Positions 8,727-16,166 of a DNA stretch of 37,279 nt are shown here, piece after piece. The notes beneath the pieces are model-generated. The model saw only the letters and a program-made list of their open reading frames with translations, searched no databases and was not told the origin of the DNA. A program made the translations under genes and the position numbers. Numbering within the stretch: the stretch's first letter is position 1; each line of letters begins with the position of its first letter. Source of the stretch: Eubacteriales bacterium. Lineage in GTDB: Bacteria > Bacillota > Clostridia > Lachnospirales > Lachnospiraceae. The stretch lies in contig JAUNCG010000007.1 in assembly GCA_030526715.1 (NCBI GenBank), forward strand, positions 1 through 37,279, read 5' to 3'.

Positions 8727-10689
8727 TGAGCGATACCTCCTCAATCGGCAATGTGAATCGGAAAACCGTACCATGGGGAACACTGTCAGCTACATGAATG
8801 CTTCCTCCATGCGCATTAATGATCGCTTTGCACAGAAAGAGCCCGAGTCCGAGGCTCTTGCGGCTGTCCACGATTTTATCGGTACAGGTATAAAACATTT
8901 CAAAGACGTGTGCCTTGTGCTCATCCAAGATCCCGTTTCCGTTGTCTTCCACGGAAATCTCGGCCCAGTCATCTTTTCGAATCGCCCGGACACAGATCCG
9001 GGATCCCGGAGGGGTATATTTGATGGCATTGTCGATGAGATTGATCAGCACCTGTACGATGAGACGGGCATCCATTTTTGCAAGCAGCAACTCGTCCGGA
9101 CAGTCCACGATAATGTCATGCTCGGATTTCAGGCGGTTCGCGTGGCGAAGAGCCTCGGAGATGACCTCTTCCACCAGCTCGGCACAGATATGGAGCTGCA
9201 GTCGTCCTTCCTCGAGGCGGGTGACAGACAGTAGATTTTCCACCAGATTGATAAGCCACATAGAATCATCATAGATATCCTGATACAGTCTTAGCTTTGT
9301 GGATACATCAAAGGAATCTCCATTGTAGAGCAGGTTGCTGGCATTGCCTGAGATGGAGGTCAGAGGCGTGCGGAGATCGTGGGAGATCGCTCTGAGCAGA
9401 TTGGCTCGCAGCTGCTCGTTTTTCGCGCGAATGGCGGCCTGCTCCTTCTCATAAGCATTCTTTCGATTCTCCAGCGCAAGAGCACATTCCCCGAGGATCG
9501 ACAAAAGCATCGCATTTTCATATTCATCCCATGGTCGGTTGCGGATCGCAACGCCGAGAATACCGGCCACGGAATCATGGCTCTTGATGGCGTAGTAGAT
9601 GCATTCGGCGTCAGAATAGGGTGAAGTCGCAGAGCTGGCATGCTTGAGATGCTCTTTTGTCCAGAGTATGACCTTTTTTTCCTCGTCGGTGGTATAATCC
9701 TCCAGAGCGCTGTTGGCATTTTCAGGATAAAACAGCGGCGCGCCGATATGATCTGCGGTAACCGGATACAGGATGATATCCCGGTGCAGCAGCTGCAAAA
9801 GCTCCTGCGCGGTGACATCATAGATATCCTGAATCGTCAGGGCCTTCTGCAGCCGCTGATTCGTGTCAAACAAGATCTTCATGCGAACGGCGGTCTGAGC
9901 GGAATGCTGCGCGCTGCTTTTGAGGCGGGCGGCGAGACTGCCGGTCAGCAATGCGGATATAAACATGATAAAAAAGGTCAGGGGATAATCCTTATCATAG
10001 GCCGTCAGAGAGAACTGCGGCGAGGTGAAGAGGAAATTGAAGATCAGCACACTGGCAATAGAGGAAAAAAAGCTGTAAGCACGGTGCTCCGTCATTACCG
10101 ATATGAGAAGAACCGCAAACAGATAGATCATGATCACATTGGCTTCGGCAAATCCCATTTCTTTGAAAAAAATCCCAAGAGCGCTGGCAGCGGTGAGGAT
10201 ACCGAGACTCTTTGCGGTGTCTGCAAGAGCAAAAGAAACGTTTTTTTTGAGGATCGCACGATAAGAGATCGGCAGCTCGACATTCTGATCCGGAATGATG
10301 TGAATCTCCATGTCCGGAAGATGAGTGAGCAGCTGCTCGGAAAGAGACAGCTTACGGAAAAAATGACGTTTGATAATGCTGCGTCCGATCACGATCTTTG
10401 TGACATTAGATAAGCGCACGAATTCCGCGATCATCAGGGGGACGTCATCCCCATAGACGGTCTCTACGGTAGCTCCGAGATCCTGAGCAAGCTGCATATG
10501 ATCCTGCAGACGCTTTTGATTTTGGGGATCCAGAACATCGGAAGAAGAGGTTTTTACATAGAGCGCAGTGAACGTTCCATGAAAAACCCCGTACATACGT
10601 GCAGCTGTTCTTATTATTTTTGCATTGGAAGGAGAGGAGGAGAGACACACCAGAATGTGCTCTTCTCCGAAATCCATGGATCGTTCCAT
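8719..10689 (-). CDS. KdpD-like sensor histidine kinase lacking the N-terminal KdpD domain
   Basis: 656 aa, against about 890 for classical KdpD. It begins directly with a universal-stress-protein domain (residues 10-125), followed by four close transmembrane helices (DUF4118, about 155-240), a GAF-like domain (about 260-390), HisKA with ISHDLRTPLTS (His437) and a HATPase domain (NLIDNAIKYTPPG, GLGLFLCK). The amino-terminal PF02702 ATP-binding domain of KdpD is absent. The USP domain contains SSS (17-19), exactly 20 residues, then FTALY (40-44). This fits SXS-X20-FTAXY, the c-di-AMP-binding motif described for Staphylococcus aureus KdpD. It sits between ktrA and kdpE, so it probably senses K+ or c-di-AMP status and controls this operon. 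Confidence 0.88.
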   Translation of the reverse strand: MERSMDFGEEHILVCLSSSPSNAKIIRTAARMYGVFHGTFTALYVKTSSSDVLDPQNQKRLQDHMQLAQDLGATVETVYGDDVPLMIAEFVRLSNVTKIVIGRSIIKRHFFRKLSLSEQLLTHLPDMEIHIIPDQNVELPISYRAILKKNVSFALADTAKSLGILTAASALGIFFKEMGFAEANVIMIYLFAVLLISVMTEHRAYSFFSSIASVLIFNFLFTSPQFSLTAYDKDYPLTFFIMFISALLTGSLAARLKSSAQHSAQTAVRMKILFDTNQRLQKALTIQDIYDVTAQELLQLLHRDIILYPVTADHIGAPLFYPENANSALEDYTTDEEKKVILWTKEHLKHASSATSPYSDAECIYYAIKSHDSVAGILGVAIRNRPWDEYENAMLLSILGECALALENRKNAYEKEQAAIRAKNEQLRANLLRAISHDLRTPLTSISGNASNLLYNGDSFDVSTKLRLYQDIYDDSMWLINLVENLLSVTRLEEGRLQLHICAELVEEVISEALRHANRLKSEHDIIVDCPDELLLAKMDARLIVQVLINLIDNAIKYTPPGSRICVRAIRKDDWAEISVEDNGNGILDEHKAHVFEMFYTCTDKIVDSRKSLGLGLFLCKAIINAHGGSIHVADSVPHGTVFRFTLPIEEVSLNG

Positions 10690-10708
10690 GATAAGCCCCC
10701 ATTTCGGA

Positions 10709-10927
10709 TTACGTTTTTTTGTTATGTCTAATATAACTCATTTTTTTGGAAAATTCCATAGTAACCCAGTAAATAAAGGGATGTTTCACTTCGAGATCCG
10801 AGATGGGGATCCCCTTGGTCAGCTCTTTTTTGTGGGACTCATCCATAAAGGCAATCACCCAACCGGTGAAGATCAGTCCTATTGCAAAGCAGATGATCAT
10901 AACGAAAATAAGCAGACTTGTGATCAT
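10709..10927 (-). CDS. Small single-pass membrane protein of unknown function in the potassium operon
   Basis: A 72-aa protein starting MITSLLIFVMIICFAIG, with one hydrophobic helix (about residues 3-28) and a basic cytoplasmic or extracytoplasmic tail of about 44 residues ending YIRHNKKT. ATG 10927 has GGAGGTGTAAC upstream; the longer in-frame start at 10966 overlaps ktrA and has no such site. It lies 23 bases after ktrA and 19 before the kinase gene, so it is surely co-transcribed. I recognise no family. By analogy with KdpF or other small transporter-stabilising peptides it might bind KtrB or the kinase, but this is speculation. Confidence 0.75.
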   Translation of the reverse strand: MITSLLIFVMIICFAIGLIFTGWVIAFMDESHKKELTKGIPISDLEVKHPFIYWVTMEFSKKMSYIRHNKKT

Positions 10928-10950
10928 AGTTACACCTCCGTTCTTTGGGC

Positions 10951-11601
10951 TTAAATGTGGAAGCATTTCTGGATATCCTTCATGCTTCCGAGGACCAGCA
11001 TGGTGTTGTGTTCCGGGATCACTGTGTCGGAACGGATATTCAAATTCATCACACCGTTTTCCTTTAATGCCATAATGTTGATATTGTAGTTATTTCTGAT
11101 ATCGAGCTGTCCGATGGATTTGCCGATCCAATTTTCTGGGATCATTACTTCGAAAATGGCATGGGTACTGTCAAGCTCCTGATAATCCAGAATATGATCC
11201 GCCGTGTAGCGGATGGCGGTCCATTCCGCCAACTGCTTCTCTGGATAGACCACATCATCGGCACCGTTCTTGAGCAGGAATTTTGCGTGTACATCCTTCG
11301 CGGCTCTCGAGACGACCTGCTTGGCGCCGAGCTCCTTGAGGAGAGAGGTGGTCTCGAGTGAGCTCTGGAAGTTGTCGCCTATGGCTACGATACACAGATC
11401 ATAATTGCCGACTCCCAGTGTACGCATGAATTCCTCATCGGTGCTGTCGCCGATCTGTGCGTTTGTGACAAAAGGAAGAACGGCATTTACCCGCTGCTCC
11501 TGCCAGTCGATAGCCATGACCTGATGGTGCAGCGCATCCAGCTTCATGGCTACATGTCTTCCAAATCGCCCAAGTCCGATCAGTAAAATAGATTTTTTCA
11601 T
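10951..11601 (-). CDS. ktrA: Potassium uptake regulatory subunit, KtrA/TrkA family
   Basis: A cytoplasmic ring-forming RCK protein that gates the KtrB channel. Residues 1-125 form the RCK_N Rossmann domain, with GLGRFGRHVA and the acidic AIDWQEQRV after the second strand, binding NAD(H) or ADP/ATP. Residues from about 135 to 216 form RCK_C (NWIGKSIGQLDIRNNYNINIMAL), which in Firmicute KtrA binds c-di-AMP. Length 216 aa matches KtrA. It starts 17 bases after the ktrB stop. Confidence 0.93.
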   Translation of the reverse strand: MKKSILLIGLGRFGRHVAMKLDALHHQVMAIDWQEQRVNAVLPFVTNAQIGDSTDEEFMRTLGVGNYDLCIVAIGDNFQSSLETTSLLKELGAKQVVSRAAKDVHAKFLLKNGADDVVYPEKQLAEWTAIRYTADHILDYQELDSTHAIFEVMIPENWIGKSIGQLDIRNNYNINIMALKENGVMNLNIRSDTVIPEHNTMLVLGSMKDIQKCFHI

Positions 11602-11618
11602 GGATCATCGCTCCTTTC

Positions 11619-12956
11619 TTAACCGACTGTTATTTTTTCCTGCGGCATTTTCGCGCTATGGTTGTATTTCTTTTCTGAAAAGGCTGCGTAGACAAGGGTC
11701 AGACAGCCGACACGTCCGAAAAACATCAGAGTGATCAGTAAAAAACGGGATATCAGAGACAGCTCCGGGGTAATTCCGAGCGTAAGCCCGACGGTTCCGA
11801 TAGCGGAGCTGGTTTCAAACAGCGCAGTCAGCAGCGGTACATGCTCCAGACTTGCGATGATCATTCCCGTACTGAGACAGAGGAATATATACGTAAAAAA
11901 TAACGTGGCGGCAGTGCGTACAACGGTGTCGGAGATCCTTCGATGAAACAGCTGCGGAGCTTCCTTTTTCCGGAAGACCGAGGCGGAGGCGGCGATCAGC
12001 ACGGCTACAGTCGTGGTCTTCATACCGCCTGCCGTGGAGCCGGGGGATCCGCCGACCAGCATCAGGAGGATGAGGAGCGTTCTTCCCGTCTCTGAGAGCG
12101 TCGTCAGATCGATTGTATTAAATCCGGCGGTTCGCGGCGTCACAGATTGAAAGAGTGATGTCAGTATCCGCTGCTTCAGAGGCAGAGAAGAAAACTCCAT
12201 AGTATAAAAGTAAAAGGAGGGCAACAGGATCAAAAGCGCGGAAACGGTCAGTACCACTTTGCTCTGCATACGGTATTTTTGCAGACTCCATTTGTGGGTA
12301 CAGATATCTGCCCAAGTAAGGAAGCCGATGCCGCCGATGATAATGAGCAGCATGAGTGTCAGATTCACCAGCAGATGATCTGCGTAGCCGGTCATGGACG
12401 TATAAGGACTCATATAGCCATTCAGATCAAAGCCCGCATTACAGAAGGCGGAGACGGAGTGAAAGACGGCGTACCAGAGTCCTTTTCTGATTCCGAGCTC
12501 TCTGCAGAAAACGGGAGACAGCAAGACGGCGCCAAGCAGCTCTATGAGCAGCCCCATTTTCAGGATAAAGGTTGTCATTCGGACAATGCCGCCCAGCTGC
12601 GGCGCCGAGATTGCTTCCTGCATGGTGCTCCGCTGCATCAGTCCGATCTTTTTACCGGAGGCCGCGGAGATGGCGATGGCGATCGTGATGATGCCGAAAC
12701 CGCCGACCTGAATCATGAGCAGGATCACCAGCTGACCGAAGAACGTCCAGTAGGTAGCAGTGTCATGGACGACCAGTCCCGTGACGCACACGGCGGAGGT
12801 GGCAGTAAACAGACTGTCCGCAAAATTGGCGCTGCCCTGCTTCACGGAAGCGATGGGAAGCATTAAGAGCAGGCTGCCAAGAAGGATGATCGCAAGGAAG
12901 CCCATGATGATCAGCTGAAAGGATGTAATATGAAAATATTTTCCACCGATACCCAT
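11619..12956 (-). CDS. ktrB: Potassium uptake channel subunit, KtrB/TrkH family
   Basis: A 445-aa integral membrane K+ transporter of four M1-P-M2 repeats. Four selectivity-loop segments are visible: TSAVCVTGL, SAFCNAGF, RTAGFNT and SSAIGTVGLTLG, each with the conserved glycine. Known KtrB proteins carry K+, often Na+-coupled. First gene of the minus-strand operon ktrB-ktrA-small membrane protein-kinase-regulator. AGGAGGT precedes ATG 12956. A TATGAT element at 12996-13001 (minus strand) could be its -10, but I cannot see a convincing -35. Confidence 0.94.
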   Translation of the reverse strand: MGIGGKYFHITSFQLIIMGFLAIILLGSLLLMLPIASVKQGSANFADSLFTATSAVCVTGLVVHDTATYWTFFGQLVILLMIQVGGFGIITIAIAISAASGKKIGLMQRSTMQEAISAPQLGGIVRMTTFILKMGLLIELLGAVLLSPVFCRELGIRKGLWYAVFHSVSAFCNAGFDLNGYMSPYTSMTGYADHLLVNLTLMLLIIIGGIGFLTWADICTHKWSLQKYRMQSKVVLTVSALLILLPSFYFYTMEFSSLPLKQRILTSLFQSVTPRTAGFNTIDLTTLSETGRTLLILLMLVGGSPGSTAGGMKTTTVAVLIAASASVFRKKEAPQLFHRRISDTVVRTAATLFFTYIFLCLSTGMIIASLEHVPLLTALFETSSAIGTVGLTLGITPELSLISRFLLITLMFFGRVGCLTLVYAAFSEKKYNHSAKMPQEKITVG

Positions 12957-13054
12957 GAATCAGACCTCCTTCAATGAAATATTTTTGGTATAGTTATCAT
13001 ACGAAAAAAGGCATTAAAGAAGGATTAAGATATGTACAAGGGACATTAAAATTG

Positions 13055-13104
13055 TATAAAAATACTGCCGCATCTGCACCGGAGGGTGACGAATGCGGCA
13101 GTAT
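13055..13104 (-). terminator. Rho-independent terminator after ohrR
   Basis: A perfect 12-bp stem, ATACTGCCGCAT (13062-13073) with ATGCGGCAGTAT (13093-13104), loop 19 nt. On the minus strand it is followed by TTTTTATAC. It ends the gpx-ohrR operon before the ktr operon begins. Confidence 0.85.
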
Positions 13105-13121
13105 GCTAAAATCATAAACGA

Positions 13122-13556
13122 TTATTCGAGAGAATGAAGAATCTTGTACAGGATTCCGTACAGCTGTCCGGCCTCCTCCTGAGTAAGATGGATGCAGGCT
13201 CCCATATTCTGGGGAACCTCAAGCGCGTCCTCTCTCATGGCTTCCCCCTTGGGTGTGAGGGAGACCATCACCACGCGCTCATCCTGCGTATCGCGGGTTC
13301 TGGTAAGCAGCCCTTTTTGCTCCATCTTTTTGAGAAGCGGAGTGAGGGTACCGGAGCCCAGATGAAGCAGCTCTCCCATAGCCTTGACGCTGATGGTCCG
13401 GTGCTCCCAGAGAACCATCATGGTGATGTACTGGGTATAGGTGAGATCTAATTTATCTAAAAAGGGAGCGTATGCTTTCGTGATCTCTCGGGAACAGGCA
13501 TAGAGTGGAAAACACAGCTGGTTCTCCAATTTTAAACTATCATATTTCTGTGGCAT
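13122..13556 (-). CDS. ohrR: Organic-peroxide-sensing repressor, OhrR (MarR family)
   Basis: A 144-aa winged-helix dimer. Residues 9-20 read KLENQLCFPLYA, nearly identical to the redox-sensing N-terminus of Bacillus subtilis OhrR, with the peroxidatic cysteine at the same position (Cys15). The recognition region GSGTLTPLLKKMEQKGLLTR and wing DTQDERVVMVSLT are also conserved. Oxidation of Cys15 by organic hydroperoxide releases DNA. An extra Cys21 follows. It is the last gene of the operon gpx-reductase-trxA-ohrR, so it likely represses its own operon. No ohrA is present here. Confidence 0.9.
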   Translation of the reverse strand: MPQKYDSLKLENQLCFPLYACSREITKAYAPFLDKLDLTYTQYITMMVLWEHRTISVKAMGELLHLGSGTLTPLLKKMEQKGLLTRTRDTQDERVVMVSLTPKGEAMREDALEVPQNMGACIHLTQEEAGQLYGILYKILHSLE

Positions 13557-13582
13557 AAAAAATTCCTTTCCATATGCAGCTA

Positions 13583-13891
13583 TTATTTGTTAGACGCAAT
13601 CCATGCCTGCATCTGAGCCTTCGGCTGGAATCCGATGCTGCGGGCAGCGATCTCTCCGTTTTTCATGAGAAATACACTCGGTACACTCTGAATGCCGTAC
13701 TTTACAGCCAGCTCTGCATTGTCGTCTACGTCTACATTGAAAAATGCGACGTCGGTCATCTCCTCTGCGAGCTCATCGATCACCGGTGCGAGCATCTTGC
13801 AGGGACCGCACCATGATGCAGAAAAATCAACGACTGCGAGTGCAGCTGCTTCGATTTCTGTAATATTGTTATTTTCGATCTTCTTAACCAT
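13583..13891 (-). CDS. trxA: Thioredoxin
   Basis: A 102-aa classic thioredoxin with active-site WCGPC (residues about 27-31: FSASWCGPCKML) and the cis-proline region IQSVPSVFLMKNG. Reduces disulfides, presumably in the peroxidase encoded two genes upstream. ATG 13891 is preceded by a purine-rich GGAGAAC. It starts 63 bases downstream of the reductase gene and ends 26 bases before ohrR. Confidence 0.95.
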   Translation of the reverse strand: MVKKIENNNITEIEAAALAVVDFSASWCGPCKMLAPVIDELAEEMTDVAFFNVDVDDNAELAVKYGIQSVPSVFLMKNGEIAARSIGFQPKAQMQAWIASNK

Positions 13892-13954
13892 AATGTTCTC
13901 CTTTTCGTAAGTTATCCGTAGCTATAGGAAATCGTTGCCTTCGTCCTGAGCAGA

Positions 13955-14824
13955 TCAGTTCTTTGCCACCTTGTGTTCTGCCAGATAGGCCACGGCGGAA
14001 AGCGCTGCGATATTACCCTGACCGGCCGCTTTGACATATTGATAAGGCTTGCCGGCGACATCTCCGCAGGCAAAGAAGCCGGGAAGATTGGTCTCCATCT
14101 GAAGATTCACGACCACATGCGCGCCGTCGATCTCCAGTCCCGGTACAAGCTTGTCCGGACTGATGGCATCCTTCAGGATAAAGACGCCGTCTACGGGGAT
14201 CTCGCGCTGCTCAGTCTGCAGTGCATTCACCTTTAAGGCGCCAAGTACTGCTTTGGGACGCTCGTGTACGACCTCGATGTTCTCCGCCTCAAATTCAGGA
14301 TTTCCCTTTCCGGGAATATAATACACCTTTTTGCAGACGCTGGCAAGGAACTCTGTCTCGGAAACGGCCTCGTCATTATATCCGAGGACAGCAACGGTTC
14401 CGTCTTTATAAAAATTAGCGTCACAGGTAGCGCAGTAGCTGACTCCGCGTCCAAGGTACTCATCCTCACCCGGGAGGGGCTTGCCCTGAACGACGCCTGC
14501 ACCGAGGATCACCGTGGAAGCCTCATACATGCCGGCGGAGGTCTGGATCGCGAAATAATCACCCATAGCATAGATATTGGTGACCTGCTCCTGAAGCATC
14601 GGGATCTCCAGAGCATCCAGATGCTCCTGAAAAGCATCTGCCAGATCTGCACCGCTGATGTCCGGCAGACCCGGATAATTCCGGATACCGTGGGCCTTGC
14701 GCAGCTTCTCACTCAGTCCGCCGCTGCCGAACAGAAGAATATTTTTATTACGAACCTTTGCAGTGATCGCCGCCGAGATGCCGGCGGGACCGCTGCCGAT
14801 AATTGCGATATCAGCTCTTGCCAT
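13955..14824 (-). CDS. Thioredoxin reductase-like flavoprotein without a recognisable NADPH site
   Basis: A two-domain FAD oxidoreductase. It has the FAD-binding GSGPAGISAA (residues 10-19), the redox-active CATC (Cys131/Cys134) in YCATCDANFY, and the C-terminal FAD motif FACGDVAGKPYQYVKAAGQG. Canonical NADPH-thioredoxin reductases carry GGGxS/A and HRRxxxR in the inserted domain. Here the corresponding stretch reads VLGYNDEAVSE and then VYYIPGKGNPEFEAE, so both motifs are missing. Length is 289 aa, shorter than the usual 305-320. These traits match ferredoxin-dependent flavin thioredoxin reductases described from Clostridium. It lies next to trxA, its probable substrate. Electron donor is inferred, not shown. 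Confidence 0.85.
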   Translation of the reverse strand: MARADIAIIGSGPAGISAAITAKVRNKNILLFGSGGLSEKLRKAHGIRNYPGLPDISGADLADAFQEHLDALEIPMLQEQVTNIYAMGDYFAIQTSAGMYEASTVILGAGVVQGKPLPGEDEYLGRGVSYCATCDANFYKDGTVAVLGYNDEAVSETEFLASVCKKVYYIPGKGNPEFEAENIEVVHERPKAVLGALKVNALQTEQREIPVDGVFILKDAISPDKLVPGLEIDGAHVVVNLQMETNLPGFFACGDVAGKPYQYVKAAGQGNIAALSAVAYLAEHKVAKN

Positions 14825-14874
14825 GATATTTCACCTCTTTTAAGAATGGGGTTGTGGGGACTTACCTGATCCGA

Positions 14875-15420
14875 TTAAAGTAATGCAGCTACCTGAGCGT
14901 CGATCTTACTCATATCCGCGGTCGGCTCAAAACGCGCTACCACGTTGCCCTGTCGGTCAACCAGAAACTTCGTGAAATTCCACTTGATCTCCGGATTGTT
15001 CTTATAATCCTTGTCGATCTTTTTCATCATAGCACTCATAGCCAGCGCCTTCACACCCTTGCCGAAGCCCTGAAAGCCCTGCTGCTCCTTCAGATATCCG
15101 AAGAGCGGAAGCGCATTCTCACCGTTTACATCAGACTTTTTCATCTGCGTAAACTGTGTATGATACTTCAGGGTACAGAACTGATGGATCTCTTCGTCTG
15201 TTCCCGGAGTCTGACCGGCAAACTGATTGCACGGAATATCAAGGATCTCAAAGCCTCTCTCGTGGTACTTCTCATACATCTCTTCCAGTTCCTTATACTG
15301 CGGAGTGAAGCCGCAGCCGGTTGCGGTGTTCACTACCAGAAAGACCTTATCCTGAAACTGCTCCAGAGAAAACTCCTCGCCGTTTGCCTGTGTCACCTTA
15401 TAATCATAAATCGTAGCCAT
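14875..15420 (-). CDS. Glutathione peroxidase-family thiol peroxidase (Cys type)
   Basis: 181 aa. The catalytic site is NTATGCGFTPQY with Cys36 encoded by TGC, not selenocysteine. The second signature, DIPCNQFAGQTPG, supplies the conserved Gln and a candidate resolving Cys, and KWNFTKFLVD gives the catalytic Trp and Asn. Non-selenium bacterial members generally use thioredoxin rather than glutathione, which suits the reductase and thioredoxin genes that follow. First gene of the operon; ATG 15420 has AAGGAGG upstream. Confidence 0.93.
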   Translation of the reverse strand: MATIYDYKVTQANGEEFSLEQFQDKVFLVVNTATGCGFTPQYKELEEMYEKYHERGFEILDIPCNQFAGQTPGTDEEIHQFCTLKYHTQFTQMKKSDVNGENALPLFGYLKEQQGFQGFGKGVKALAMSAMMKKIDKDYKNNPEIKWNFTKFLVDRQGNVVARFEPTADMSKIDAQVAALL

Positions 15421-15479
15421 GTTTTGAAATCCTCCTTATAGTTTGTTCGATTACGTTGCGTTCGATTTACTGTGATTTG

Positions 15480-15508
15480 ATTGTACACGATTGAATTGAG
15501 TATGTCAA
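15480..15508 (-). promoter_or_regulatory. Promoter of the gpx-reductase-trxA-ohrR operon
   Basis: Reading the minus strand: TTGACA (15503-15508), 17-nt spacer, TACAAT (15480-15485). This is near consensus. The spacer and -10 contain AATTCAATCGTGTACAAT, with partial resemblance to OhrR half-sites (TACAATT). OhrR probably binds here, but the palindrome is imperfect and the operator is inferred. Confidence 0.75.
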
Positions 15509-15636
15509 GAAGAAAATAAATATTTTTATGATTAAGGATAAGGATGTCCATTTTTGCGTATTCACAGTCGTGGATCTATGATAAAATAATGAAAAATCCC
15601 GGGCGGATGCGCGGGGAATAGGCAGAAGGAGGATAT

Positions 15637-15993
15637 ATGAGCATCGTATTTGTGGAATACCCCAAGTGCAGCACCTGCCAGAAGGCAAAGAAATGGCTGG
15701 AGGAGCACAAGGTTACATTTGAGGACAGACATATTAAGGAAGAGAATCCGACGGCGCAGGAGCTGGCGCTCTGGCATCGACGCAGCGGACTGCCGGTCAA
15801 ACGCTTCGTGAATACCAGTGGTATGCTGTATCGTGAGCTTGGATTGAAGGATAAGCTGCCGGTGATGAGCGAGGAGGAGATCTACGAGCTGCTTGCGACG
15901 GACGGTATGCTGGTAAAGCGTCCGCTGGTGGTGGGAGAGGATTTTGTACTCACCGGATTCAAGCCGGCAGAATGGGAAGAACGGCTGGCATGA
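15637..15993 (+). CDS. ArsC/Spx-family thioredoxin-fold protein
   Basis: 118 aa. It begins with YPKCSTCQKAKKWLEEH: a CxxC motif (Cys11, Cys14) after the first strand, as in the YusI/YffB/Spx branch of the ArsC family. The cis-proline region is MLVKRPLVVGEDFVLTGF. Classical arsenate reductases have CX5R-like or CNT sites; the CSTC form and the absence of ars neighbours argue against a role in arsenic resistance. It may be a thiol-disulfide or mixed-disulfide reductase; Spx-type regulation is less likely without an Spx C-terminus. GAAGGAGG precedes ATG 15637. Divergent from the peroxide operon. Confidence 0.88.
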   Translation: MSIVFVEYPKCSTCQKAKKWLEEHKVTFEDRHIKEENPTAQELALWHRRSGLPVKRFVNTSGMLYRELGLKDKLPVMSEEEIYELLATDGMLVKRPLVVGEDFVLTGFKPAEWEERLA

Positions 15994-16002
15994 TCGTAGG
16001 GG

Positions 16003-16042
16003 AAAAGAGTGGGGGTCTTTTGCAAAGAACTCCACTCTTTTT
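16003..16042 (+). terminator. Terminator after the ArsC-like gene
   Basis: AAAAGAGTGG (16003-16012) pairs with CCACTCTTTT (16032-16041), followed by T residues on the plus strand. It lies just downstream of the stop. Confidence 0.75.
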
Positions 16043-16098
16043 CACATACTATATATAAATAATTAAATGATAATATTTGAAAAAGGTAGAATTCTTTC

Positions 16099-16127
16099 TT
16101 GTAAAAAGGGAATACAATTGTTATAAT
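16099..16127 (+). promoter_or_regulatory. Promoter of the DacF-like gene
   Basis: TTGTAA (16099-16104), 17-nt spacer, perfect TATAAT (16122-16127), about 40 bases before ATG 16167. Confidence 0.75.
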
Positions 16128-16166
16128 ATGTGATATGGTTATTTGCGAAGAAACAGGAGAAGTAAA

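Noticed and set aside
8719..10689. Complete Kdp system
   Set aside because: No kdpF, A, B or C genes are in the window, and the kinase lacks the N-terminal KdpD domain.
15310..15320. Selenocysteine in the glutathione peroxidase
   Set aside because: The catalytic codon is TGC for Cys, not TGA.
15637..15993. Arsenic resistance gene
   Set aside because: No arsR, arsB or acr3 neighbours, and the active site is CSTC as in YusI/Spx-like proteins.
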